NCBI RefSeq assembly: GCF_003665065.1
Contig: NZ_RCHR01000004.1
Coordinates: forward strand, 372,001 to 436,000
DNA from: Oceanobacillus piezotolerans
Lineage (GTDB): Bacteria; Bacillota; Bacilli; Bacillales; Amphibacillaceae
Direction: 5' to 3'
DNA length: 64,000 nt
Made by a program: the position numbers and the translations under genes. Below the pieces are notes generated by a model. That model was not told where the DNA came from. It searched no databases and saw only the letters and a program-made list of their open reading frames with translations. Every line of letters starts with the position of its first letter. Within the stretch, counting starts at the first letter, position 1. Shown piece after piece: positions 8,867-17,927 of the stretch.

Positions 8867-8942
8867 TAAGATGTAATTTTAAAACAAATCGAAGCAGGTA
8901 TCTACAATTTTGTTAAACCATCCATTTTCGCTTAAACATAAA

Positions 8943-8972
8943 GATGCCAGCAGTCCGCTGACTGCTGGCATC
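8943..8972 (-). terminator. Terminator of the stress-protein gene
   Basis: A perfect 13-bp stem (8943-8955 with 8960-8972, loop of 4) is followed on the minus strand by TTTATGTTT. It lies about 50 bases downstream of the stress-protein gene at 9024-9593. Confidence 0.82.
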
Positions 8973-9023
8973 TCCGCTAATCTCTCCAAGAATATTAATT
9001 GACTTCTTTGCTTTTACAGATGT

Positions 9024-9593
9024 CTAGTAAGTTCTGTTTTCAGTAATAAGTATTTCTTCCGGATACATGCTTGTATTTTCTGTCTTGTTAGAAATGAAAA
9101 TACGGTATACATCACTTTGATTTTCTTCGTTTGCTTCCACCATCACGATGATTCGGTTGTCTTTTAAGAATCCTTCATATTCTTTCGCTTGTTCTTCCGG
9201 AATTCCTAATCCAACAAGCGCTCCAACTATTCCTCCACTACCTGCTCCAATTCCGAGACCAGCAAGTGTCGTTGCGATTGGTCCTGCCGCTACCAGAGGT
9301 CCAATCCCAGGAATGGCTAACAGTCCAGCTTCCGCAATTAACCCGACAATCCCGCCAAGTACACCACCGGAAACTGCTCCGATACCTGCCCCTTTCCCAG
9401 CATTTTTGCCTCGCCCACCTTTTTCTGGTGTTACGTCTGTATCTGTGTGATTCTCGATATCTTTTACTTCGTCCTTATCTTTTGCAAAAACAGAGATATC
9501 TTCTCCTTGATATCCAAGACCTTTCAATTGATTTATTGCCATCTCTGCATCTTGAGCGTTTGCGAATACACCGCCAATAATTTTCTTAGGCAT
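9024..9593 (-). CDS. General stress protein, YflT-domain with glycine-zipper segment
   Basis: This 189-residue protein starts with a YflT/general-stress-17M-like domain (about 1-60: KKIIGGVFANAQDAEMAINQL, GYQGEDISVFAKD). A long Gly/Ala-rich glycine-zipper region (about 65-130) could enter a membrane, and a short alpha/beta tail follows (RIIVMVEA). The biochemical role of the family is unknown. A well-formed SigB promoter lies 40-64 bases upstream, which fits a general-stress gene. It is a single-gene unit with its own terminator. The ribosome site is AAAGGATG. Confidence 0.82.
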   Translation of the reverse strand: MPKKIIGGVFANAQDAEMAINQLKGLGYQGEDISVFAKDKDEVKDIENHTDTDVTPEKGGRGKNAGKGAGIGAVSGGVLGGIVGLIAEAGLLAIPGIGPLVAAGPIATTLAGLGIGAGSGGIVGALVGLGIPEEQAKEYEGFLKDNRIIVMVEANEENQSDVYRIFISNKTENTSMYPEEILITENRTY

Positions 9594-9632
9594 GAAATCA
9601 TCCTTTCTAGTGTTTTTGGCTCTTATTATTCA

Positions 9633-9657
9633 ATTCCCTTTGTGCATAAAATCAAAC
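9633..9657 (-). promoter_or_regulatory. SigB-type promoter of the stress-protein gene
   Basis: On the minus strand the hexamers GTTTGA and GGGAAT are separated by 13 bases, close to the SigB consensus GTTTAA-N12-15-GGGTAT. The position about 40 bases upstream of the start codon is appropriate. Regulation by the general stress sigma factor is inferred from this match. Confidence 0.72.
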
Positions 9658-9781
9658 AGGTGGTCTTATAATTGCTTCTTAGGAACTAGCTTGTTTAAAT
9701 AAAAATCTGGTCCTTCCTAGCCTTTTAAACACAGCAGGAGAGGAAAGTGAACAGGTCTGTGGGGGATAAAAACATCAATAG

Positions 9782-10075
9782 ACTACCGAATTTGATTTAG
9801 TCGTTACTTTGAGAAATCGTAACTATCTTGATCCAAGAAATCTGCTTCGGAAATATAAACGATTGATTGAGGAAGCAAATGTCCCTTATATCCCCTTTCA
9901 CAATTTGCGGCATACACATGCAACAATCCTTATGCGAATGTATAAAAATCCAAAAATCGTCAGTGAACGGTTGGGCCATACGCGAGTTGGTATCACATTA
10001 GATATCTATTCACACACGAATCAAGAAATGCAGCGACGATCGGCGGACAGATTTGATAAGAATTTCTGGAATTAA
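9782..10075 (+). pseudogene. 5'-truncated tyrosine recombinase (phage/ICE-type integrase)
   Basis: The open frame begins after an in-frame stop at 9779-9781 and encodes only the last ~97 residues of a ~380-residue integrase. Present are the catalytic-domain signatures HNLRHTHAT (Arg and His of the active site), SERLGHTRVGITLDIYSH (His/His and the tyrosine nucleophile within DIYSH), and the usual basic end. The N-terminal arm-binding and core-binding domains and the first catalytic Arg are missing, so it cannot be active. A terminator-like hairpin and a tRNA-Val 3' fragment follow, the usual layout next to an att site. It marks one end of a decayed integrated element. Confidence 0.82.
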
Positions 10076-10131
10076 TGGACCCGGGTAAACCGCATGGAAT
10101 CATTGGATGAGCTAACCTTATGAGCATGGTA

Positions 10132-10148
10132 TGTACAATTTTTGTACA
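10132..10148. repeat. 17-bp palindrome
   Basis: A perfect inverted repeat (TGTACAA, 3-base centre, TTGTACA) lies between the integrase remnant and the tRNA fragment. It could be a protein-binding site left from the element. No function is assigned. Confidence 0.4.
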
Positions 10149-10196
10149 ATGCATAAATATACAGGCTGAAAATTACATTTTCAAGAAACAAAGAAA

Positions 10197-10234
10197 AAGC
10201 GCCATCCCCTTGCTATACAGAGGATTGACGCTTC
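10197..10234 (+). terminator. Terminator-like hairpin after the integrase remnant
   Basis: Imperfect arms AAGCG..ATCC and GGAT..CGCTT enclose a loop of about 14 bases, preceded by an A-rich stretch and followed by CTTCTC. Hairpins of this kind are common between integrase genes and tRNA-type att sites in Bacillus elements. Confidence 0.5.
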
Positions 10235-10244
10235 TCTAGATTAG

Positions 10245-10287
10245 TGATTCCGATTGGACCCGAACCAACTACCTCTACCCTGTCAAT
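10245..10287 (-). other. tRNA-Val(GAC) 3' half: attachment-site remnant
   Basis: Read on the minus strand this segment runs from the anticodon loop (TTGACAG) through a variable loop and the T arm (GTTGG, loop TTCGGGT, CCAAT) to CGGAATCA, as in the 3' half of Bacillus tRNA-Val(GAC). The 5' half and D arm are absent, so it is not a tRNA gene. Integrative elements that insert into tRNA genes carry such 3' copies at their ends. A truncated integrase lies 170 bases away. The identity is from remembered tRNA sequences and should be aligned. Confidence 0.6.
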
Positions 10288-10424
10288 TTACATTGTGATA
10301 TTTCCGTTAGTTACTAGCAGTTACCCAAAGAGCCTTAAAATAATTATTTGTTAACTGATGTTTCTTAATGTATGTGACCATTTTGGTGACCAATATTAAT
10401 TGATAATTTATATTTGCACGCAAC

Positions 10425-12020
10425 CTATTCTTGCTCACTCGTTGATTCATAAAATTCTTCTAAGTTAAGGATTGCTCTTCTTATTGATCTATAATCATCA
10501 CTAGGAACTTCAACGTATACTTCACTTTCATCATCAACTACAGCTTCAAATAACCCTTGAGGAGCATTTGCTGTTTGAAGTAAATCAACATAGCACCCAT
10601 AGTCTATTGAATATACGACAAAGCGTTCTCCTACTCTATCCCTTGCTGAAACATTTTCTTTTAAAACATGTATGAGCCTCGCGTCAAATAAATCATTTAT
10701 TAATTCATCATAAGTATCTGTTTTTAAAAGAAAGGCTCTCGCTTTACGATGTGCAATAACTTCTTCAATTATCCAGCGTAATAATTTTTTTGATTCGGCA
10801 TTAATAATATCTCTTTCTTTAGCACGATTGTACCATGATTTTGCAGCTGAACGTATATTTGGTATAGAAATTTTGTTATCTCCCGAGTTTAGTACCGCTA
10901 TTCCAATGATATTTATTGCATCTCTAGGTACTCCTTCTGCTGCTTTTACAAATTCTTCAAAAGCTTTTTGTTGTGTAAATATTTCATTAATTACTTTCTC
11001 ACTATTTAATTCAAATGCTTCACCTGTTTTACTTTCGATTAATGCTTTTATATGTGTATAAAGCAGCTGCTCAAAGAAATCCTTGGCCTTTTCTTGATCA
11101 TTGTTAAATACCATAATTGAATCTAAATTAAGGATAGCAGAGGCATCTCCACCAATTTCTAACCCAATGTAATCTCTATTCGTACTTTTAGATTTAAATT
11201 TAGATCTTTGTTCTATAGCTGCAATTTTGACAGTAATATCGGATAACGGAAAAATAGACCGCCTTAATAAATCCGCTAGATATGGTTGTAATTCTAAGGG
11301 AATCTCACTCCACTCATCAATTAGTATCCAGAGCCTTTTACCATTAAGTTTTTTTAATATCTTCTTCATAACAGATTGCACACTTCCAAAGTGTACTCTA
11401 TGCCTAATAACCCCTGATTGCATTTTGCTAACACTCTGGTTGTGTCTCTGGTTAGTTGTTTGTTGCATGGAAAGGTTTAGTTCTATACCCTTTTTATTCA
11501 CACTGCCATCTATGCTATCGTTAGTTGTATCTTGATATTCTCTATCGTATCCCTGTGTTATTTCAGTACTTCCTTCAACATAAACCTGTGATAAAGCATC
11601 TGCTAATTCATCAAGTAAAGGAAGGAGATTTGGATCAAGCTCCTTATTCACATCATCCATAACCTTATTTAATAAGTTCTCATGTATCTGTATAAGGGTG
11701 TCAACTAATAAACGGGTAGCTCTTTCAGTCACAGGAATATCAAAGCTTCCATATATTCCACCTGTTGAACCAATATTTGACATATCTATGTCAACAACAT
11801 AGTCTCCTTGTCCATCGGCAACATTGGATAGATATGCTAAAGCATGTGTTTTACCAGTACCTCTTCGACCATAGAGGATTTGATTATCAATCGTTGTAAG
11901 AAGGGTGGCCAATGCTCCTGTATCAACAAATGTATTTACTAAATGATCTTTAGAATATTTCTCAGCTCTCTTAACTAGTTTCAATAACTCCAATTTAATA
12001 TCGTGATTAATCGGTTGCAT
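10425..12020 (-). CDS. P-loop (AAA/ORC-like) ATPase of unknown function next to an R-M system
   Basis: This 531-residue protein has Walker A GRRGTGKT (51-58) and a clear Walker B with the cluster LWILIDEWSEIP near residue 230. A sensor-like strand (ITVKIAAIEQRSKF) and the helical region VPRDAINIIGIAVLN, resembling AAA lid domains, follow. An insert rich in Q/N/T (about 155-200) separates the two Walker motifs. The C-terminal part resembles a winged-helix/effector region but is not assignable. It lies downstream of, and in the same direction as, the two-methyltransferase R-M system, separated by 398 bases. It may be a separate defence ATPase. I do not recognise its family with certainty. Confidence 0.7.
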   Translation of the reverse strand: MQPINHDIKLELLKLVKRAEKYSKDHLVNTFVDTGALATLLTTIDNQILYGRRGTGKTHALAYLSNVADGQGDYVVDIDMSNIGSTGGIYGSFDIPVTERATRLLVDTLIQIHENLLNKVMDDVNKELDPNLLPLLDELADALSQVYVEGSTEITQGYDREYQDTTNDSIDGSVNKKGIELNLSMQQTTNQRHNQSVSKMQSGVIRHRVHFGSVQSVMKKILKKLNGKRLWILIDEWSEIPLELQPYLADLLRRSIFPLSDITVKIAAIEQRSKFKSKSTNRDYIGLEIGGDASAILNLDSIMVFNNDQEKAKDFFEQLLYTHIKALIESKTGEAFELNSEKVINEIFTQQKAFEEFVKAAEGVPRDAINIIGIAVLNSGDNKISIPNIRSAAKSWYNRAKERDIINAESKKLLRWIIEEVIAHRKARAFLLKTDTYDELINDLFDARLIHVLKENVSARDRVGERFVVYSIDYGCYVDLLQTANAPQGLFEAVVDDESEVYVEVPSDDYRSIRRAILNLEEFYESTSEQE

Positions 12021-12418
12021 ATTTTTCCCCCATTATCATTATTAAGACCCAATTATTCTGTTCTTTTATCAATTTGAGCTGGCGCTAACTGTTATCATAT
12101 GGCTGTGAATAATAAATTCAATACAATTTTGGCATTCTCATAACAAACTCGTTCATATGTTAGATTTTTTCAAAAAGATAGTTTGAAAGGAAGTTTCTCA
12201 ATTGCTATTGGAATTAATATCTCCGCATTCAAAGGTAAAATGCAATCTATCTCCGTTATATACACAAGTATTATATGAGCAGTTGTTAAACTTCTTTTTA
12301 AATTATTTCCTCGCATATTTAAATATACCATAATAGGAAGTTGGCTTTTCTCTATCTTTTATACAAAAGTGGATAGCAGACAGATGATTAATAATTATAT
12401 GAAAAGAGCAACAGAACC
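12021..12418. other. Intergenic 398 bp without a gene
   Basis: This is AT-rich DNA between the ATPase and the methyltransferase genes. I see no reading frame or RNA here. The ATPase gene has a strong ribosome site (GGGGG) at its start, so a promoter for it may lie in the left part of this stretch. The separation suggests the ATPase is not part of the R-M transcript. Confidence 0.45.
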
Positions 12419-13429
12419 TTATAGGACTGCTGCTTCACGAATAATATTTTCCTTTCCTAGAGCTTCTGCAAGCTTCTTAGCAACATGCCACATTAGCACT
12501 GGAGGAATGGCATTCCCTAAAGCCTTGTATTGAGTACCTTCAGCTCTAACTAAATTAAATGTGTCTGGGAACGATTGAATTCTAGCAACTTCTCTAGGAG
12601 TAAACCTTCTATAACGGCCGTTAATCTTCAATACAGGATCTGTACTATTTAAGCTAACCTTTGCCAAGTGAGCTCCGACAGTATTACAGGGTTTATTTAT
12701 ATCTTGAGCTCGCCCTTTATTCATTTCTTTTTTAGCCCTCAACATGCCTTGTACCGCTCTTTCGCTAAAATAATATTTTTCATCTATTTCTTCTTCGGGA
12801 AAGATAATTTCCTTTAATGGGATATGTTTTTCTCCAAATAAACCATCATCCTCTGAATGTGTGAACAGGGGAAATTCATATTCAGTCTCAATATCTTTTC
12901 TAATGCCTACAATTATAACTCGATATCTTCTTTGAGGAACGCCAAAATCTGCAGCATTTAAAACACAGTGCTTAACGATATAGCCACTTTCTTCAAACTC
13001 CTTTATTATTAGAGGGAATGCTTCTCCTTTGTTAGCAGATAAGATACCCTTAACATTTTCAGCAATAAATGCTTTTGGTTGCCATTTTTTAAGCATTCTA
13101 ACCATTTCAAAAAAGAGCTTTCCATCATCATTTTTAATTCCTAATCTTTTTGGATTTTGCGCTACTATAGAAAAGGAATTACAGGGAAAGCCTCCGACGA
13201 GAATATCGTGTTGTGGGATATCCTCCTCAGGTACTTCTCTGATATCTCTAACATCAGCTTCTATATCAAAATTGGCATTAAATATTTCAGCAATTTTTGC
13301 ATCGTATTCATTAGCATAAACGTGTTTAAACGGTAGTTTTTCGTATTTTTTGCCGAGAAATTCAAATCCACCCTTTAAACCAACATCTCCACCACCACAA
13401 CCAGAGAATAATGAAACTACGTTATACAT
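12419..13429 (-). CDS. DNA cytosine-5 methyltransferase (second of two)
   Basis: This 336-residue enzyme transfers a methyl group from SAM to C5 of cytosine. The motifs are in canonical order: I (SLFSGCGGGDVG), IV with catalytic Cys83 (GGFPCNSFS), VI (AENVKG, 124-128), VIII (PQRRYRVIIVG), a short target-recognition region (about 190-270) and X (QYKALGNAIPP). It lies 18 bases downstream of the endonuclease gene. With the other methyltransferase it probably modifies the two strands of an asymmetric site. The target sequence cannot be read from the protein. Confidence 0.93.
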   Translation of the reverse strand: MYNVVSLFSGCGGGDVGLKGGFEFLGKKYEKLPFKHVYANEYDAKIAEIFNANFDIEADVRDIREVPEEDIPQHDILVGGFPCNSFSIVAQNPKRLGIKNDDGKLFFEMVRMLKKWQPKAFIAENVKGILSANKGEAFPLIIKEFEESGYIVKHCVLNAADFGVPQRRYRVIIVGIRKDIETEYEFPLFTHSEDDGLFGEKHIPLKEIIFPEEEIDEKYYFSERAVQGMLRAKKEMNKGRAQDINKPCNTVGAHLAKVSLNSTDPVLKINGRYRRFTPREVARIQSFPDTFNLVRAEGTQYKALGNAIPPVLMWHVAKKLAEALGKENIIREAAVL

Positions 13430-13447
13430 TCTATTATCATTCCTATC

Positions 13448-14857
13448 TTACAATATTAACTTTACTTCTTTACCACATTTATTTGGATCAAAATATATAT
13501 CCATGCCATTACGAGGTGAAGCAGATAAATTACCAGTTTTGTATTCGGCAACCGGATCTTGGATCACAAATAATTTTGCTCCAGTTTTATTAACCATAAG
13601 CCTATATACAAAATATCTATCATTACTACTCTCAGCTGCCGTCCATTCATTAGGCGTTAAGTGGAATCTATAAAAATCAACTGGGGTAGAACTAGCAGTT
13701 GTTTTAACTTCAATATGTTTGTGCTTTTCATCAATTTCCCGTGAATTAATATCATAACCAATTGCTAGAATTGTAGGAATACGCTGTATTAAGTGTTTTA
13801 AATCTGAACGTCCCATGTTACAAATGTTCTTTTTCTCATGGTTAAGAATTAAACTCTCACCAATAGACCCGATAGCACCTGTTGTTGATAAATCGTTCTC
13901 TTCGATAAGTTTATCAAGATCGACCAATGCTTTTAATTCATTGTATTCATCGGACGATTCTGTCATCAAGGCTAGAATGTCTGTATCGAAAAAGCTATCT
14001 TCTCGTTCTGTATTAAAATATTGAATCCATTCGTTCTCTATTTCTTTTACATCTCTAAGTGTAATATTTTCTATGGAGGAGGGTAAGTAATTGTAATAAT
14101 CAAAAAGATCATCTGTATGATTAATAAATCTTTGTACAGCTAAATCCTCAACATGATTAATATAATATTTTCCGTTAGGTCTTTTAACAAGCAAATTGGC
14201 TTGAGTCATGTAATCAAGTATGTCTCCAGCATAACGAACTACATCTCCAGTCCAATCATAATCGAGTTCTTTTCTTCTATTATTAACTATTAAGTCCCAT
14301 GTTTTCTCAACTGAACGGCCGTCTCTTGTCACCCTTAGATCATTAAAAATACAATGAGTTGCTTCAGATTTTGATATTCCTGCCCTTACATTGAATTCAT
14401 TTTCAACAAAATGCATCATTTGTAGCAGATATGAGGCAGGGCGAAAATTTATGCCAGCTTTCAAATATTTAAGGTTTACCTTTGGTTTTACAAAACCTCC
14501 AGGATATTGGAAATGATAACAGAAAAGCTTAAAGAATTTGACAAGATCCTGATTAGCTGCTAGTTCAATAGCTCTGTTACTCGGTTGTAAGAATAACCCA
14601 TCCTGCTCAATAAAACAGAATAAAGCATCTATCTCTGTTCTCCAATTATCAATTGTCTTTTGAGTTTTTGACAGATTACCAGGATATCTTCTGATTGAAG
14701 CGTTAAGTTTTCGGACAAATTCATCTGCATTTTTTCTTCCTATGGAAGTTATTTCATTCGCTATATATATTAGTACATTTTCAATATCAGTTTTAAAGCG
14801 AGGTCTAGGATGATGTAGTCGAAAAAAATACTCATCTGGTATTTTGTAATCCGCCAT
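13448..14857 (-). CDS. Type II restriction endonuclease, PD-(D/E)XK fold
   Basis: This 469-residue protein lies between two cytosine methyltransferase genes, overlapping the upstream one by 26 bases. The C-terminal third has a DUF3883-like nuclease signature: GSIGESLI with Glu334, GYDINS with Asp369, then IEVKTT with Glu383 and Lys385. This is the E...D...EVK arrangement of PD-(D/E)XK enzymes. The N-terminal two thirds are helical and probably recognise DNA. The context (m5C methylase, nuclease, m5C methylase in one transcript) makes restriction the likely function. The target sequence is unknown. Confidence 0.82.
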   Translation of the reverse strand: MADYKIPDEYFFRLHHPRPRFKTDIENVLIYIANEITSIGRKNADEFVRKLNASIRRYPGNLSKTQKTIDNWRTEIDALFCFIEQDGLFLQPSNRAIELAANQDLVKFFKLFCYHFQYPGGFVKPKVNLKYLKAGINFRPASYLLQMMHFVENEFNVRAGISKSEATHCIFNDLRVTRDGRSVEKTWDLIVNNRRKELDYDWTGDVVRYAGDILDYMTQANLLVKRPNGKYYINHVEDLAVQRFINHTDDLFDYYNYLPSSIENITLRDVKEIENEWIQYFNTEREDSFFDTDILALMTESSDEYNELKALVDLDKLIEENDLSTTGAIGSIGESLILNHEKKNICNMGRSDLKHLIQRIPTILAIGYDINSREIDEKHKHIEVKTTASSTPVDFYRFHLTPNEWTAAESSNDRYFVYRLMVNKTGAKLFVIQDPVAEYKTGNLSASPRNGMDIYFDPNKCGKEVKLIL

Positions 14858-15923
14858 TTTTAATTAACACCTCTTTATCTAATAATTGAAGTAACTGCTC
14901 TGCTATTGATTTAGCAAGTAGAGGAGGTACAGCATTACCTACCTGTCTAGATTGCTCAGTCTTATTACCGTAAAAAATAAAGTGGTCAGGAAAAGACTGA
15001 AATCTAGCATTCTCTCTAACGGTGGGAACTCTATTAGCTTTATAGTGAAAATGGTGACGATGACCAGTATCAATTGTTAGTGCGGGCTTTTTACTATGAT
15101 ATCTTGTCCATGCAACATTAAATTTTCTAGTATTCCTATATTCTTCAGGAAGGTTTTTATAGTTACCCCCCTCAGGAACTAGGCTAATTATCTTCTTTGT
15201 TTGTTCATTATGGTTAGTTCCAATGTGATTATAAACAACGTCTGACTCTTTTCGGCAATATTCTTGGAAATCATTTTGAGGTGGGCATATATAACCCTGT
15301 ATATCCTCACCCAGTTCGCTTTCTAGGAGTGGTAAATCACTGATAGCTTGCTCTGCAGTAATCCAATCGTTTTCAAAAAGAATTTCTTGTTCTGGAAAAG
15401 AGAATCTTTCTCCATCTTTTAGTCCAACAAAGAACACTCTCTTTCTAGTTTGTGGTACCCCATAGTCAGCAGCGTTTAATATTTGGTAGTTCACGGTATA
15501 ACCTAGCTTTTCGAATTCTTCTATTATACTATCTTTGATTGCTCCTTTAAATAGGCTAATCATACCTGGAACATTTTCAATTACAAAAGCCTTGGGCTGA
15601 ATATCTCTAACTTTATCAATAAATGAAAGATAAAGCTTGTTTCTGGGATCTTGTAGTTTTCTAGGACCTGCTAAAGACATGCCTTGGCAGGGTGGACCAC
15701 CAACAATTATATCAATTTCTTGCCCTTCCACCGCTTCTAAAATTTCCTCGGTAGTTATTTTCGTAATATCTCCACAAATACCCTTGCTTCCTTTATGGTT
15801 TTCTTCAAATGTTTTAATTGCAGCTTTGTCGTTATCTATTCCTAATAAAGTGTTATATCCAGCTAAGTTGAATCCATATGACAAACCACCACTACCACAA
15901 AACAAATCTATGATGTTGTACAT
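14832..15923 (-). CDS. DNA cytosine-5 methyltransferase (first of two)
   Basis: This 363-residue enzyme is the first gene of the R-M operon, so modification is made before restriction. Motifs: I (DLFCGSGGLSYGF), IV with Cys79 (GGPPCQGMS), VI (IENVPG, 116-120), VIII (PQTRKRVFFVG), IX/X (ENARFQSFPDHF and QVGNAVPP). It is clearly diverged from the methyltransferase at 12419-13429, including the target-recognition region, so the two should recognise different strands or sequences. A good ribosome site (AAAGGAG) and an extended -10 (TGGTACAAT, minus strand, at 15958-15966) precede it. Confidence 0.94.
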   Translation of the reverse strand: MYNIIDLFCGSGGLSYGFNLAGYNTLLGIDNDKAAIKTFEENHKGSKGICGDITKITTEEILEAVEGQEIDIIVGGPPCQGMSLAGPRKLQDPRNKLYLSFIDKVRDIQPKAFVIENVPGMISLFKGAIKDSIIEEFEKLGYTVNYQILNAADYGVPQTRKRVFFVGLKDGERFSFPEQEILFENDWITAEQAISDLPLLESELGEDIQGYICPPQNDFQEYCRKESDVVYNHIGTNHNEQTKKIISLVPEGGNYKNLPEEYRNTRKFNVAWTRYHSKKPALTIDTGHRHHFHYKANRVPTVRENARFQSFPDHFIFYGNKTEQSRQVGNAVPPLLAKSIAEQLLQLLDKEVLIKNGGLQNTR

Positions 15924-16327
15924 TATATTTCTCCTTTTGTCTTTCTAAGTAATATCTATTGTACCAAAAATACGGTTCTTTGTTCGATTAATTAGCTTGT
16001 TGGATAAATTTACTGATATTTGTAGTAGTAAAATCAAAAAATATATTAAAAACGTGATATCAAGCTTAAAAAGTTGTGAAACTCCAAATCCGAAATCATG
16101 TATTTATGGGAAAAAGCTTTGTTCGTTTAAAGCCTACCCACGTTTTGCCGAATTAAGTTTAATATTTCCAATGAAATGTTTAAATGGAGGGATTTAATAA
16201 GGGACTCACTATGAAATTCTATATGGAGCTGTATTTATATTTTTAATTGATTAGAAAGAAATTCATAAGAAAAATCTCATTTAAGACTGAACAAAATATA
16301 TCAAAGAACTTATCTTTTTCTAAAACT
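15924..16327. other. Intergenic region with the R-M promoter; no gene
   Basis: The left end holds the ribosome site and the extended -10 element (15958-15966, minus strand) for the R-M operon. The rest is AT-rich. A 66-codon plus-strand frame at 15997-16197 lacks a ribosome site and family resemblance and is not called. The region separates the R-M island from the phage replication genes. Confidence 0.5.
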
Positions 16328-17605
16328 CTAGCCTTCCCCCAACTCCCCAAACCTCCCAAACTCCTTCCTAAACTTTAGCTCCACCGTCCCAGTAGGCCCA
16401 TTCCGATGCTTTGCTATATTAACCTCAACAATATTCGCCTTTCCTGACTGTCTATCATAATAATCATCTCTGTAAAGGAAGGTTATGAGATCGGCATCTT
16501 GCTCGATATTGCCTGATTCTCTAAGGTCTGACATGAGTGGGCGCTTATTATTTCTCGATTCCACGCCCCTAGATAATTGTGAAAGTAAAATGATGGGGAT
16601 TTGCAACTCAACAGCAAGCAGTTTTAGTTCTCTTGTAATCTCACCAATCTCTAAGTCACGCCGTTCCTTTCGATTAGTTGTTGGGGTGATTAGCTGTAAG
16701 TAATCAATAATAACAAGTTGATTTTCCTTGGGGTTATCATGATACCTTTTCCGAATAGTTGAGCGAATAGCTGCTATTGTGCGTTTGGTATCGATGATTT
16801 CCAGCTTCCACGTAGAAAGAAGACCAATGGCACTTATTGCATGCTCATAATCCTCCGCTGAAAACACAGAATGGATTTTACGCCATTTCGATCCATCTAG
16901 CATTGCCTCCGCAGAAATCATTCTTCTTAACAGTTGCTTGACCCCCATTTCCAAGCTAAAAATAATAGACCTTCCCCTATTTTTACAATGACCCGCCGCG
17001 AGATTCAGTGCAAATGCAGTTTTCCCCACAGAAGGCCTGGCAGCAATAATAATAAGGTCACCCTTTTGTAATCCTCCCGTCATTAAATCAAAGGAAGATA
17101 ATGTTGTCTTATATCCCAATTCTTCAGGACTTGGATTGCTCAATTCTTTACTGATTTCTAGTAAATGGTCTCTTGTTGACTTTTCTTCATAAAACGCCCC
17201 AATGTCCCGATAGGATTCTAACTCTTTAAGAAGTATATCTAATGCTTCATCACTCGGTTCATCTGTATATTTTTTCACTGCAGATAGCGATAGCCTTCTT
17301 CGATAGGCGTCAAAGAGTAGTTGTTCATGCTGTTTCAAGCTAGCTGTACTTGCTACAGATTCTGCCATTTCGAGAAGATAGGTTGTACCGCCCACCTGTT
17401 TGATTTCATCACCGAGCATTGTCGTTACCATTACCAAGTCAATAAACTTTCTTTTAACAATAGCCTGTTTCATAGCCTGATAGATTCGCTTATGCTTTGT
17501 AAAATAAAACTGTTCCTCTTGTACTTCCAAAGTTTGAAAAAGTGTCCCATCAATTAGAATTGTTCCAAGCACTGCAGCTTCTGCTTCATAATTTACGTTA
17601 TTCAT
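16328..17605 (-). CDS. Phage-type replicative DNA helicase (DnaB family)
   Basis: This 425-residue hexameric helicase unwinds DNA at a replication fork. The N-terminal domain (about 1-100: EAEAAVLGTILID, YLLEM) is that of DnaB, then a linker and the RecA-like motor with Walker A ARPSVGKT (189-196), the SLEM motif, Walker B LVIIDYLQLI and the DLRESGNIEQDAD arginine-finger region. At 425 residues it is slightly shorter than chromosomal DnaB/DnaC. It overlaps by 8 bases a gene for a helicase loader-like protein, an order typical of SPP1-like phages. It belongs to a prophage replication module; the chromosomal helicase gene should lie elsewhere. Confidence 0.9.
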   Translation of the reverse strand: MNNVNYEAEAAVLGTILIDGTLFQTLEVQEEQFYFTKHKRIYQAMKQAIVKRKFIDLVMVTTMLGDEIKQVGGTTYLLEMAESVASTASLKQHEQLLFDAYRRRLSLSAVKKYTDEPSDEALDILLKELESYRDIGAFYEEKSTRDHLLEISKELSNPSPEELGYKTTLSSFDLMTGGLQKGDLIIIAARPSVGKTAFALNLAAGHCKNRGRSIIFSLEMGVKQLLRRMISAEAMLDGSKWRKIHSVFSAEDYEHAISAIGLLSTWKLEIIDTKRTIAAIRSTIRKRYHDNPKENQLVIIDYLQLITPTTNRKERRDLEIGEITRELKLLAVELQIPIILLSQLSRGVESRNNKRPLMSDLRESGNIEQDADLITFLYRDDYYDRQSGKANIVEVNIAKHRNGPTGTVELKFRKEFGRFGELGEG

Positions 17606-17927
17606 TAGGAGAGATCTCCTTCAGTAATTTGTCAAATTGCTCTCGAAAATTCTGTTTTACTTCTTCAGGTACTTTTTTTGCTTCTTCCTCCCACTTCTTC
17701 CACTTCTCTAGATGCATATTCGGTTCTGGTGGGTACACTGCAATATCACTCAGTTTCGGTGCATATGGAGATTTAGCAATATAGATAATCAAGTTGTTTT
17801 TTACCCCTTCGTAATCCATTAGCAATAAATGCGAGATCAATACCTTTGCTTTACGTTTAGTTAATTCAAACGTTGGATAAAACTCAGAAATTGTTTCTAA
17901 AATCTCAACTGCTTCTTTTTGCATCAT
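17598..17927 (-). CDS. Replicative helicase loader/inhibitor, G39P-like
   Basis: This 109-residue helical protein resembles SPP1 gp39 (G39P): EAVEILETISEFYPTFELTKRKAKVLISHLL, then a segment about binding and spacing (NLIIYIAKSPYAPKLSDIAV). In SPP1 this protein binds the phage helicase and delivers it to the origin-bound initiator. Here it sits between the initiator-like gene (23-base overlap upstream) and the DnaB gene (8-base overlap downstream), exactly the expected order. Identification is by this synteny and by the N-terminal pattern. Confidence 0.78.
   Translation of the reverse strand: MMQKEAVEILETISEFYPTFELTKRKAKVLISHLLLMDYEGVKNNLIIYIAKSPYAPKLSDIAVYPPEPNMHLEKWKKWEEEAKKVPEEVKQNFREQFDKLLKEISPNE

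Noticed and set aside
10245-10287. Complete tRNA gene
   Set aside because: Only the 3' half is present; the D arm and 5' acceptor strand are missing.
15997-16197. 66-codon plus-strand frame in the R-M/phage gap
   Set aside because: No ribosome site or promoter, composition not protein-like, and no family recognised.
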